A DNA stretch of 64,000 nt, taken from the NCBI GenBank assembly GCA_029260765.1, contig JAJDCP010000013.1, forward strand, positions 62,001 through 126,000, written 5' to 3'. The notes under the pieces are model-generated. The model was not told the origin of the DNA. It did not search any database and was given only the letters and a program-made list of their open reading frames with translations. The first letter of the stretch is position 1. Every line of letters begins with the position of its first letter. Positions 52,097 to 62,600 of the stretch are shown here, in pieces. The DNA comes from Planctomycetota bacterium (GTDB lineage Bacteria > Planctomycetota > J058 > JAJDCP01). Made by a program: the position numbers and the translations under genes.

Positions 52097-55000
52097 ATGC
52101 GACGCGTCACCTGTCTGGTTTTGTGCGCCCTGCTGGGCACCGTACTCGCCGATGATTCTGACCAGGCCTTGATGCGCGCCAAAGAGTTGCTCGCCGAGCG
52201 CGCCTATCTCGATGCGGCCGCGGCGCTCGAAGAGTTGCTGCAGGCAGAGTTGCAACCCGCGCTCTCCGATGAGGCCCGCTACCTGCGCCTGCATGCGCTC
52301 GCGCTGGCCAAACAGCACGAGCAGGTCGTGCTCGAGAGTCAGGCGGCTTTGCAGCACATCGCCGATGCGGGCTGGGCACGCAAGACCACGTATCTGCTGG
52401 CCGAGAGTTACCTCGCGCTACGGCGCTTCGAGGATGGCGCCCGGCTGTACGCAGAACAGATCGCGCGCATCGCCAGCGCCGACGATCGCGGGGAGCTGGC
52501 AGGCCTGTACGAACAGATCGCGGACGAGGCCTTTGCAGGCTATCAGCGCGGCAGCGAGGGAGACGCGATCGACGCCCTGCACAGGGTCCCCGACTACGGG
52601 AGGGCCTTGCGTTTCTACGCCAAGGCCAGCGAGATCTATCCGACGCCTCAGCCCCGTTGTGCCTTCTTTGCCGCCCGCAGCGCCTCGCACCTGGGGCAGA
52701 TCGAGCGCGCATTGGCGGGCTTCCGCGCCTTCATCGAGGCTTTCCCCGACGACCCGCAGAGGGCTGAAGCAGCCTTCCACGCCGGCGAATTGCTGAGCGC
52801 CCGGGGGTCGTGGTCCGAGGCCCGCAAGTATCTGCGCCAGGTGCCCGCGGAGCTCGAGGTCTATCCACAGAGCCAGAGGCTGCTCGGTCAGTCCTGGGTC
52901 GCAGAGGGCAAGCTCGATCGCGGACTCGATGTCTGGCAAGAGCTGGTCGCGCGGCATCCGGAGCGGGGTGAAGAGCTGAGCTATCTGTTGGGCGTGACCT
53001 GTTTCAGTGCCGGCCGCTACGAGCAGGCGCAGACCTTCTGGCGCCAGGCCCTGGAGCGGCATCCCGACGCGCCACAAGCTGCCGCCGCTCAATTCCAGAT
53101 CGCCCAAGCAGCCCTGGCGTTGCAGCGCTTCGACGAGGGCCGTGCCGAGCTCAGCCGCTTTCTGGGCGCTTTTCCCAACGATCAGCGCTGGGTGCAGGCG
53201 CAGGGGCTGCTGGCCAGCAGCTACGTGCTCGAAGGCCGCGCGGCGGCGGCAGACAAGCGCGAGCACGACGCCCTGGCTGCCTGGCAGAAGTTCATCGAGG
53301 CGCACCCCGTACATGCGGACGTGCCGAATGTGTTGCTCGAGTCCGCGGCCGCCTGGCAACGGCTCGAGAAGCTCGAGAAGGCGCGCGCCACCTGGCGCTC
53401 TTTGGTCGCCAAGTACCCGCGCACTACGCAGGGGGCCGAAGGGCAGTGGCAGTTGGCACTGAGTTTCGAACGCCAGGCCGACCTCAAGCAAGCGGTTGTT
53501 GAGCTGCGTCGGTTGCGTGAGGCATTCGCCGGCTTCGCCCAGGCTGGCTGGGCGCAAACGCGTCTGAGCGAGATGCAGCAGGAAGAGCTGCAGCTGCGCA
53601 CGCCGCGTGTGTTTGCCAGCGATGAGAGCCTCGAGGTGGTCATCACCAGCCGCAACATCGAGACGCTGCGCTTCAAGCTCTACCGCCTGGACCTGGCTGC
53701 CTACTTCGAGAAGAAGCAGACCTGGCAGGGCGTCGAAAACCTCTCGATCGATATCGTCGAGCCGGCGGCCAGCTGGGAGGAACCGACCTCCGCCTACGAA
53801 CCCTACCGTCGGCTCGAGCAGACGCGTCGCCTGGCTGTCGCAGAGCCGGGGGCCTGGCTGCTGCAGGTGGAGGGAGGAAGCTTCAAGGCGCGCACGCTGC
53901 TGATCCAGAGTGATCTGGACATGGTCGTCAAGGTCGCCGCCGAGCAGAGCCTGGTGTTCTGTCTGAACCGTCGTACGGGGGAGCTGTGGCCGGCGGCCGA
54001 GGTCTTGCAGCTGGTCGATGGGAAGCTGCTCGAGTCGGCGCAGACCGGCGACGACGGCGTGCTGCTGCGCGCGTTGCCCAAGACCTCAGCTGCAGTGCTG
54101 ACGCTCGCACGTTCTGGCAAGCATCTCGCGTTTGCCGGTGCAGGTGCTTCGAGCACGCGGGCATCCAGCCTGGCCGCGAAGGGTTATGTTTTCTCGGAGC
54201 GGCCGGTCTACCGGCCCGGCCAGACAGTGCAGCTGAAGGCCTTCGTGCGGCTTGAGCGGGCAGGGGCCTATCTCAATCCCGAGGGTCAGGAGGTGCTGTT
54301 GAAGGTGCTGGACCCGCGCGGCGTGGGTTTGCTCGCCAAGAGCCTGGTGCTCGATCCCTTTGGGGCCGTCGACACCGAGCTGAGGCTCGATGCCGAGACG
54401 ACGCTGGGCAGCTATGCGGTGCAGGTGGTGCTCGACAAAGAGGTCTTCCTCGGCAGCTTTGAGGTCGAGGCGTACAAGAAGCCCGAATTCCTGGTCAACG
54501 TCGCCGGCACGCCGACGGCGGTGCCTGGGGACAGCTTGCGCTACACCGTCGAGGCCCGCTACCTGTTCGGTGGACCCGTGGCCGACGCCGAGGTCAGCTG
54601 GCAGGTCTACAGCGCTCCCTATACCTTCGATGGCAGCCGTTACGAAGACTTCAATTGGTTCATCCGCAAGCAATCAGGGTCGGCTGTGCGCTCAAACTTC
54701 GTCAGCGCTGGCAGCGGGCGTACCGATGCGCAAGGCCGCTTGCAGGTCGAGCTACGCAGCGCTGACAGTGACGGCGATCTGGTCTACATGCTGGCGGCCG
54801 AGGTGCGCGATCTCGACCGCCGTTTCGCCCGCGGCTCCGGACGCAGTCTGCTGACCCAGCAGGGTTGGTTCGCGGTGCTGCGTGCCGACCGCAAGCTGGT
54901 GCAGGCCGGCGATGCGATCGGGGTCAGCCTGAAGACGGTCGACGCGGCCCATCTGGCGCGTTCGGTCGAAGGCAGCCTGCAGGTCGTGCGGCTCCGACCG

Positions 55001-58000
55001 GCCGGCGTCGAAGAGCTGCTCTTCGAGGTCCCTGCAGCCAGCGATGCGGGAGGCAACGCCCGCTTGCAGATCAAGATCCCCGATCCGGGTGATTATCTGC
55101 TGCGCTATCAGGCCCGGGACGCGCGCGGGCAGCTGGTGCGCAACCAGATCGAGGTCTCGGTGGCGGGTGCGGAGGATGAGCACGAGCGGGCGCGGGTGCT
55201 CGCGGACAAGAAGGTCTACCGCGAAGGCGAGCAGGCACGCGTGCTGGTTCAGAGCCCGGTCACGGGTAGCTGGGGCTTGCTGAGCTTCGAGGCCGAGCGG
55301 GTGCTCGACTACACCCTGGTGCGGCTTGACGCGGCCAACCAGACCATCGAGCTGCCGATGCGTGGGCGGTACGCGCCCAACGCTGTGCTGAAGCTGGCCA
55401 TTCCCGGCCGGGACCGCTTGTATGAGGCAGAAGATGCCATCTTCGTGATCCAATATCTCGATGTGCGGGTGGAGAGCGACGCGGCCTCGTATGCGCCCGG
55501 GGAGACGGCGGTCTTTACGCTGACCGCGCGGGACGTGGCCGGCCAACCCGTCGAGGCGCAGCTCGCTTTTGCGTTGGTCGATGAGGCGGTGTACCAGATC
55601 GCCCCGGATGCCCTCGACGACATCCGTAGCTTCTTCAACGACTCCCGGCGCGCGCTGGGCGTCGGCACGGCGGGCTTCCAGAGCTGGAACATGGCCGGGG
55701 TCACGAGGCTGCTCTCGGCGGACGCGCTGTTCGAGCGCAAGCGCGACAAACTGGAAGAGCTGGCGCTTCTGTCGCGCGAGATGGACGAGCTCGAACAGCT
55801 GTCGGAGGCTGTGCGAGACGCCGTAGGCGCAGGGGGAGGAGCGGCCGGTGCCTATGGCCGACGCCTGCGTGGGGGGATCGACGGGGACGCGGTCCCTGCG
55901 GATGGAGCCTTCTATGCCGATCCCGCGGTCCCGCCGCCCCCGCCGCCCCCACCGCCCCCTGCAGCACGTCCCCAGGCGCCCGGCAACGAAGACGCGCGCA
56001 ACGGTGCCGAGCCGCTGGTGCGCCAGCGCTTCGCAGACACCGCCATCTGGCGTGCTTCGCTGACCACTGACGCCGCAGGTCAGGCGACGCTGCGGGTTCC
56101 CCTGCCCCACAACCTGACCACCTGGCGGGCGACTGTGCGCGGGGCGGACCGGGGCAACCTGTTCGGGCAGGTGCTCGGGGCCCTGCAGACCAGCCAGCCC
56201 GTGGCCGCGCGCCTGGGCCTGCCGCGCTTCGTGGTGGTGGGCGACCAGCTGCGGGTCGCGGCCATCGTCCACAACCAGACGGGTGACGCGCTGACTGCAG
56301 ATCTGACGCTGTCTGCGGAGGGTCTCGAGTTGGCGGGCGGCCTGCGGGTCAGCAGCAAGGTCGACGCCCACTCCCGCAAGCGGCTCGAGGCCGAGGCCAG
56401 CGCCCGAGAAGCCGGCCTGGCCATCTTGCGCGCCGAGGTACAGAGCCCTGCCGGGGCCGACGCTCTCGAGCTGCCGTTGCCGATTCTGGCGCGGGGCGTG
56501 CCGGTGCGGACGGGCAAGACCTTGTTCCTCGGCGATCGCGACAGCTGGGCCAGCGAGCTGCCGGCCGACGCCCTGGCCGGGTCGGGGCAGATCCGGGTGC
56601 GCACCTTCCCAGCCCAGATCGACTTTCTGCGCGCCGCGGCCCTTAACCTGGAGCGTTTCCCCTACGCCTGTGTCGAGCAGACGGTCAACCGCTTCTTGCC
56701 CTCGTTGGCCCTGGCCCAGACGCTGGCTCGGCTGCAGATTCCGGACGAAGAGGCGCGGCAGAGACTGAACGCACTGGTAGAAGCCGGAGTGGCGCGCCTG
56801 CTCGCATTGCAGCGCAGCGACGGAGGCTTTGGCTGGTGGCGGGAAGGCGGCTTCGACGCGTTGATGACGGCCTATGCCGTACTCGGCCTCTCTGCCGCAC
56901 GCGACCAGGGTGTGTACGTTGATCCCGCGGCGTTGTACCGCGCCCATAAGCGCGCACAGTCGGCCCTGGGCAGTCGGGGCCCGGACGTCGATGCGCTCTT
57001 GCTGTACGCGATGGGCAAGGTGCAGACGCTCGATGCGGGCTCGATCCAGAAGGTCTACCGGCAGGTCTCGGCGATGAGCGGAGCCGGCATTGCCTTGCTG
57101 ACCCTTGCCCAGCTCGAGGCGGACCGTCCGGAGACCATCGAAGGCCTGATAGGCATGTTGGTTCGTCAGGGGCGTGCCGAAGAAGGGCGGCTGTCTTGGG
57201 CTGCAGGCGGCGGCTTTAGCGCCGTGGAAGCCAGCGGCTTCGCCCTGCTGGCGCTGGTCCGCAGCGAGGCTCGCCTCGAGCTGTGCGGCCAGGCAGCCCG
57301 CTGGCTGCGAGAGCAGGCCTTGGACGGAACCTGGCAGAGCACTCGTGACACATCTGCGGCCGTGCAGGGCTTGTGTGCGCAGCTCACGCAGGACCAGCAG
57401 GAACAGCAAGCCACGGCCATCCAGTTGCTGTTGAGGAACGAGGGCCGGATGCTGGCGCTGCGGGAGGAGGGGCCCGCAGAGCAGTGGGGACCCAAGCTCA
57501 GTCGGCGGCTGGCCGAAGAGCTGGCACGAACTCCACTGGAAGCCGGCGAGTTGTCTGTGGAGCTGATCGTGGAGGGTGGCGGGGCGCAGAGCCTGGCCAT
57601 CGAGCTGAGCTACCTGCTGCCCCCGGAGAAGGCCGAGGCCAGCACTGAGGCGCTGCGCATAGAGCGACGCTATCAGGCCTACAATGCCTCGGGTGGTTGG
57701 GAGATCATCGAAGCCCGGAGCCGTCCCGAGCAACCCTCGTTGACGCAGATCCAGAGTGGCGAGAAGCTCTGGGTACAGCTGTCGATCGACTGTCAGGAAG
57801 ACCTGCGCTATGTCGAGATCTCCGACGCGATTCCGGCCGGCTGCGAGATCTTGAGAGAAGATGCCAGCGGCAACTTCCAGCGTATGGAGGCGCGCGACCA
57901 GCGGGCCGTCTTCTTCGCCTCGCAGCTCAAAGCCGGCAAGCACCAGATCCGCTACCTGCTGCGGGCGATCACTCCGGGCCGCTTCCTGGCACTGCCGAGC

Positions 58001-59569
58001 GTCCTGCGGCCCATGTACGAGCCGTTGCTCGAGGCGCGCAGCGCGGTGACCGATTTCCGCGTGCTCGCGGCCAGCGAAGCGCCTCCACCCCCTGCGGCCA
58101 CGCCCGATGCGAGCTACGCGCAGCTGGCCGAGTGGGTGGACGACGAAGCCTGGGCGGAGGTCTTTGCGCCCAGCGCCGAGTTGTTGGCCCTCGATCTACG
58201 CACCGAGCCGCGCCTGCAGCTGCTCAGCTGGCGCCTGCAGGCGAGTCTGCAGGTCGGGACCGCAGGCCAGATCGTCGAGGCGTACGAGGCGCTGGCTGCT
58301 CTGCGGCCGAACGACCGCTGGTTCGACGATCTCGGTCTGCTGCACGATCTGGCGACGGCCTACGTCGAGACCGGCGAGCACGAGACGGCGCTGAGCTTCT
58401 ACCGGCGTCTGTTCGAGGGGTACCGCACGGTCGATCTGGAGTTGGCGCGGGTGTACAGCGAGATCAGCCGGGAGAACGACGCCCAGCGGCGTTGGCGCGA
58501 GGTGCTGTTCCGCTACCCGAACAGCGGCTCGACGCAAGCGTCCTGGTTCGCCTGGGCCCAGCGTTTTGGCGACCTGCCGGCCGACGAAGGCAGCCCTGCG
58601 GCCACCATGCTTCCCGAGTCCCTCAACGCACTGACCGAGTTCATCGCGATGTTCCCCGGTTCTAAACGCTGCGCCGATGCCCAGCTGCTGCGCAGCCGCG
58701 CGCTGTACCGGCTCGACAGCAAGGCCGAAGCCGCCGACGAGGCGGTCAAGCTCGCCCGCCGCTACCCGGAGAGCGAGCGTCTGCCGGTCGCGCTGCAGCT
58801 GGCCACCCAGGCCTATTTCGAGGCCGACGCCTTCGAAAGCTCGCTCGAAGTAGGAGAGCAGCTGCTCGGCAACGAGCAGGCCACATCTCTCGCGCCTTCG
58901 ATCTGGCACATCTTCGCCCAGATCCATCACATCCGCGGGCAGTTGGACGCCGCCGTGGCCGCCTACGAAAAGGCCCGCAACCATTCGGTGGATGCGGCGG
59001 ATGCTCTGGCCTTCCTGACCGAGAAGCGCCTGAGGCTGCCCGAGTTGATCACCGCTCCGGCGGGCCGCGACCTGGGCCTCGAGCTCAACTGGAAGAACCT
59101 CAGCAGCGTCGACTGGCAGATCTACCGGGTCGACCTGCCGATGCTGTTGACCGAAGAACTGGACCTGGCCCAACTCGATGTCGACCTGACGGGCATCCCC
59201 GCCGAGCTCGACGAGCGGCGGCAACTGCAGCCCGAGGGAGCGTACCGCTGGCAGCGCGCCGATGTCAGCCTGCCCATCCAGGAGCAGGGTGTCTATCTGA
59301 TCGTCGCCAAGACAGAGGCGGGCGATCAGAGTGCGGTGGCGCTGCTGGGTGATCTGCAGCTCGAGGTGCAGAAGACCCGCGGCCGTACGCGCGTCTATGT
59401 CACCTCCCGCGCGACCGGTCGGCCGGTCGAGGGGGCCTATCTGAGGATCTCCAATGGCTCGAGCATCGCCGCGCGCGGCACGACCGATGCCCGCGGGATC
59501 TTCGAGACCACAGCGCGTTGCAAGGCCGTGGTGGCGTCCAAGGACGGGGACTTTGCGCTCTGGCGCTGA
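52097..59569 (+). CDS. Giant secreted TPR/alpha-2-macroglobulin protein, paralogue 1
   Basis: 2490 aa from ATG at 52097, where a signal peptide begins (VTCLVLCALLGTVLADD). Order: TPR-like repeats (about 20-500), macroglobulin strands (MG1-like SLEVVITSRNIETLRFKLYRLD near 505; MG2 RPVYRPGQTV near 700; EVEAYKKPEFL near 790), a polyproline run near 1278-1290, the A2M domain (about 1310), and the thioester domain with ACVEQ, Cys1525 and Gln1528. A second TPR block (about 2010-2290) and further MG-like strands (2310-2490) follow. Bacterial A2Ms trap proteases that attack the envelope; TPR extensions are unusual. The Cys-Gln thioester pair is retained. No transpeptidase (PBP1c) gene is adjacent, unlike in enterobacteria. 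The next gene is a paralogue 34 nt downstream. Confidence 0.9.
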   Translation: MRRVTCLVLCALLGTVLADDSDQALMRAKELLAERAYLDAAAALEELLQAELQPALSDEARYLRLHALALAKQHEQVVLESQAALQHIADAGWARKTTYLLAESYLALRRFEDGARLYAEQIARIASADDRGELAGLYEQIADEAFAGYQRGSEGDAIDALHRVPDYGRALRFYAKASEIYPTPQPRCAFFAARSASHLGQIERALAGFRAFIEAFPDDPQRAEAAFHAGELLSARGSWSEARKYLRQVPAELEVYPQSQRLLGQSWVAEGKLDRGLDVWQELVARHPERGEELSYLLGVTCFSAGRYEQAQTFWRQALERHPDAPQAAAAQFQIAQAALALQRFDEGRAELSRFLGAFPNDQRWVQAQGLLASSYVLEGRAAAADKREHDALAAWQKFIEAHPVHADVPNVLLESAAAWQRLEKLEKARATWRSLVAKYPRTTQGAEGQWQLALSFERQADLKQAVVELRRLREAFAGFAQAGWAQTRLSEMQQEELQLRTPRVFASDESLEVVITSRNIETLRFKLYRLDLAAYFEKKQTWQGVENLSIDIVEPAASWEEPTSAYEPYRRLEQTRRLAVAEPGAWLLQVEGGSFKARTLLIQSDLDMVVKVAAEQSLVFCLNRRTGELWPAAEVLQLVDGKLLESAQTGDDGVLLRALPKTSAAVLTLARSGKHLAFAGAGASSTRASSLAAKGYVFSERPVYRPGQTVQLKAFVRLERAGAYLNPEGQEVLLKVLDPRGVGLLAKSLVLDPFGAVDTELRLDAETTLGSYAVQVVLDKEVFLGSFEVEAYKKPEFLVNVAGTPTAVPGDSLRYTVEARYLFGGPVADAEVSWQVYSAPYTFDGSRYEDFNWFIRKQSGSAVRSNFVSAGSGRTDAQGRLQVELRSADSDGDLVYMLAAEVRDLDRRFARGSGRSLLTQQGWFAVLRADRKLVQAGDAIGVSLKTVDAAHLARSVEGSLQVVRLRPAGVEELLFEVPAASDAGGNARLQIKIPDPGDYLLRYQARDARGQLVRNQIEVSVAGAEDEHERARVLADKKVYREGEQARVLVQSPVTGSWGLLSFEAERVLDYTLVRLDAANQTIELPMRGRYAPNAVLKLAIPGRDRLYEAEDAIFVIQYLDVRVESDAASYAPGETAVFTLTARDVAGQPVEAQLAFALVDEAVYQIAPDALDDIRSFFNDSRRALGVGTAGFQSWNMAGVTRLLSADALFERKRDKLEELALLSREMDELEQLSEAVRDAVGAGGGAAGAYGRRLRGGIDGDAVPADGAFYADPAVPPPPPPPPPPAARPQAPGNEDARNGAEPLVRQRFADTAIWRASLTTDAAGQATLRVPLPHNLTTWRATVRGADRGNLFGQVLGALQTSQPVAARLGLPRFVVVGDQLRVAAIVHNQTGDALTADLTLSAEGLELAGGLRVSSKVDAHSRKRLEAEASAREAGLAILRAEVQSPAGADALELPLPILARGVPVRTGKTLFLGDRDSWASELPADALAGSGQIRVRTFPAQIDFLRAAALNLERFPYACVEQTVNRFLPSLALAQTLARLQIPDEEARQRLNALVEAGVARLLALQRSDGGFGWWREGGFDALMTAYAVLGLSAARDQGVYVDPAALYRAHKRAQSALGSRGPDVDALLLYAMGKVQTLDAGSIQKVYRQVSAMSGAGIALLTLAQLEADRPETIEGLIGMLVRQGRAEEGRLSWAAGGGFSAVEASGFALLALVRSEARLELCGQAARWLREQALDGTWQSTRDTSAAVQGLCAQLTQDQQEQQATAIQLLLRNEGRMLALREEGPAEQWGPKLSRRLAEELARTPLEAGELSVELIVEGGGAQSLAIELSYLLPPEKAEASTEALRIERRYQAYNASGGWEIIEARSRPEQPSLTQIQSGEKLWVQLSIDCQEDLRYVEISDAIPAGCEILREDASGNFQRMEARDQRAVFFASQLKAGKHQIRYLLRAITPGRFLALPSVLRPMYEPLLEARSAVTDFRVLAASEAPPPPAATPDASYAQLAEWVDDEAWAEVFAPSAELLALDLRTEPRLQLLSWRLQASLQVGTAGQIVEAYEALAALRPNDRWFDDLGLLHDLATAYVETGEHETALSFYRRLFEGYRTVDLELARVYSEISRENDAQRRWREVLFRYPNSGSTQASWFAWAQRFGDLPADEGSPAATMLPESLNALTEFIAMFPGSKRCADAQLLRSRALYRLDSKAEAADEAVKLARRYPESERLPVALQLATQAYFEADAFESSLEVGEQLLGNEQATSLAPSIWHIFAQIHHIRGQLDAAVAAYEKARNHSVDAADALAFLTEKRLRLPELITAPAGRDLGLELNWKNLSSVDWQIYRVDLPMLLTEELDLAQLDVDLTGIPAELDERRQLQPEGAYRWQRADVSLPIQEQGVYLIVAKTEAGDQSAVALLGDLQLEVQKTRGRTRVYVTSRATGRPVEGAYLRISNGSSIAARGTTDARGIFETTARCKAVVASKDGDFALWR

Positions 59570-59603
59570 TTCGCACAGGAACGATTCTCTGGAGATGTCC
59601 GAC

Positions 59604-62600
59604 ATGAAGAAGCTCGCCATGTGCCTGGTTCTAAGCGCTGCTGTGTTGCTGGCCGATGATCTCGACCAGAAGCTGGCCGACGCCAAAGAACAGCTGGCTG
59701 CTCGTTCCTACGCCGATGCGGTTTTGCTGCTCGGAGAGCTGGTGCAGAGCCCGGAGCGCAGCGAGGCGTTGCAGGAGGCGCGCTACCTCTACCTCAGCGC
59801 TCTGGCACTCGATGGCCAGCATGCCGAGGTGGTGGCGGTCGGTCCGCAGATCATCGGCTTGCTGGAGGGCAGCCCTTGGGAATCCCGGGCGGCGTACCGC
59901 CTGGCGGAGAGCAGCTTCGGCTTGCGGCGCTTTGCCGATGGCGTCGCCATCCTCAAAGAACGCCTGGAACGGATCGCCGGTGCCGACGACCGCAGCCGTC
60001 TGGCGGGCGTCTACGAGCTGATCGCTGACGAGGCCTTCGAGGGCTACCTGGTGGGCACCACCGGAGACGCCTTGGCCGAGGCCAGCCGTGTGCCCGACTA
60101 CAGCCGCGCAGCCCGGTTCTACGCCAAGGCGCGCAGCATCTATCCCGCGCCGAACGCGCGCTGTGCTTTCCTGCAGGCGCGGGCTACCCAAGAGCTCGGC
60201 CAGGCACGCGGCGCCCTCGAGCAGTTCGAGGCGTTCGCTGACGGCTTCCCCGAAGATTCCCGCTTGCCCGAAGCCGTCGCCCGCGCCGGAGAGCTGGCAG
60301 TGCAGCTGGGTCGCTATGCCGATGCCCGGCGGCTGCTGCGCACGGTGGCGGACAGCTCGGCCTGGCATCCCCACGCGCTCGAGCAGGTCGGCCACGCCTG
60401 GCGTGGCGAGGGAAAGCTCGACCGCGCGATCGCCGTTTGGCAGCAGTTGCTGGCCACGCATCCCCAGGCAGACAATGCCGAACGAGTGCACTACGCGCTG
60501 GGGGGCTTGTGTTTTACCAGCGGTCGCCAGCAACAGGCTCAGGAATTCTGGCAGGTAGCTCTGGAACGCTTCCCCGAGGCGGAATCTGCGGCTGGAGCCC
60601 GATTCCAGCTGGCCCAGAGCCACTTGGCCATCGAACAGTTCCCCCAGGCGGCCACGGCCTTGCGTGCATTTCTGGGCGCGCATCCCAATGATGCGCGCTG
60701 GGTGCAGGCGCAGAGTCTGCTGGCGCGCATTCCCATCCTGCTCGGAGACGCTGCGTTTGCCAACGACGACTTCAACGCCGCGATCGAGGCCTGGCAGAGC
60801 TTTCTGCTCGCTTCGCCAGTCGATGCAGAGGCGCCGCGCATCGAGCTGCGCATCGCTGAAGCGCTGCGCCAGTCCGAGCAGAAAGAGGCCGCTCGTGAGC
60901 GCTGGCGTTCGGTCGTCAGCAAGTATCCGCGCAGCCGGCCTGGCGCCGCCGCGCAGAAACAGCTTGCGCTGAGCTATCAGGAGGAGGCTGCGCTGCCCGA
61001 GCTGGTGGCAGAGCTACGCCGGCTGCTCGATCTGTTCGGCGGCTTCAATGAGGCGCGTTGGGCCCGGCAGCTGCTGGCGGAGTTGCAGCTCGAACAGCTC
61101 AGCCTGTTCAGCTCTCGGGTCTATGCCAGCGATGAGAGCCTGCGGGTGGAGGTGTCGGCGCGCAACCTGAGCGAGCTGCGCTACAAACTCTATCCGCTGG
61201 ACCTGCTCGAGTATTTCCGCAAGAAAGGCCACTGGCACGGCGTCGACCGGCTGGCCATCGACGTGATCGAGCCCTCGCGAACCTGGACCGCCGCGGTGCC
61301 TTCCTACGAAGACTACCGCCTGCACAGCTTCGAGTTGGCCGTGCAGGTCGATGCGCCAGGCACCTATCTGCTGCAGGTCGAAGGCGGCAGCTTCAAGGCC
61401 CGCTGCTTGTTGGTGCAGAGCGACCTCGATCTGGTGGTCAAGCTGGCTCCTGAACAGATCCTGGCTTTCTGCCGTAACCGGCAGACGGGGGCCGCCGAAG
61501 CAGGCGTGGAGGTCTTGCTGGCCGACGCGGCGGGGCGTGCCATCGAGGGAGACTTTGCGACCGGTGCCGACGGGGTGCTGTTGCGCGAGCTTCCCGAGCT
61601 GGGCAGCGAGCTCTTCTGCCTGGCCGTCAAGGATGGGCAGCTGGCCTTCGTACAGACAGGGACCCTGCAGCTGCAAGGTTTTGGCTACAGCAGCCAGGCA
61701 CACATCAGCACCGACCGGCCGATCTATCGGCCCGGCCAGACCGTGCGCTGCAAGGCGTTGCTGCGCGAGGTTCGGGCTGGCGCCTACACGACGCCCGAGA
61801 GTGCAGAGGTGCTGCTCCGGGTCGAGGATGCACGTGGCGTGCGGATCCACCAGCAGAGCCTGCGGGCCGATGCTTTCGGTGCGGTCGCGAGCGAGCTGGT
61901 GCTCGATGATGAGGCTGCGCTGGGGAGCTACCGCGTCGTGGTGGAGCTCGCAGGGGTGACCTTCAGCGGAAGTTTTGCCGTCGAGGCCTACCGCAAACCC
62001 GAGTTCACTGTCAGCGTGCTCAGCGCGCCGACGGCTCGTCCAGGAGACAGCCTCGAGTTCGTGCTCGAGGCCCGCTACTTGTTTGGGGGAGCTGTGGCGG
62101 ACGCGGCTGTGGAGTGGCAGCTGTGGCTCGAGCCCTACAGCTTCGATGGCAGCCGCTACCGCGAGCTGATCTGGTTCGAAGAGGACCTCGAAAGGACGCG
62201 GGACTATGGAAGTCAGCGGCTGCTGCGAGGCAGCGGCCGCACCGACGCCGACGGGCGGCTGCGCGTGCAGGTGGCCAGCCAGGACCGTGAGAGCGATGCG
62301 GCCTATGTGCTGCGCACCAGCGTACAGGACGCCAGCCGCCAGTTCGCAGCAGGCAGCGGCCAGACGCTGGTCTGTGGGCAAGCCTACTTCGCCGTCCTTC
62401 GCGGCGAGCGCGACGTGCTGCAGCCCGGAGATCGCGCACGCCTGTATCTGGCCACGGTCGATGCCGCGCATCGGCCTGTATCCGCGGAAGGTACCCTCGA
62501 GCTGGTGCGTCTGTTGGGGCGTGACGAGAAGGTTGTCGGCAGTTTCCCTGCTGCTACCGATGCTGCCGGCCAGGCTGTGCTGGAAGTGGTTCTGCGCGAA

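Noticed and set aside
54752-57943. A 1063-codon open frame on the minus strand inside the first A2M gene
   Set aside because: It is the antisense of a well-supported A2M reading frame in high-GC DNA; its protein has no domain pattern.
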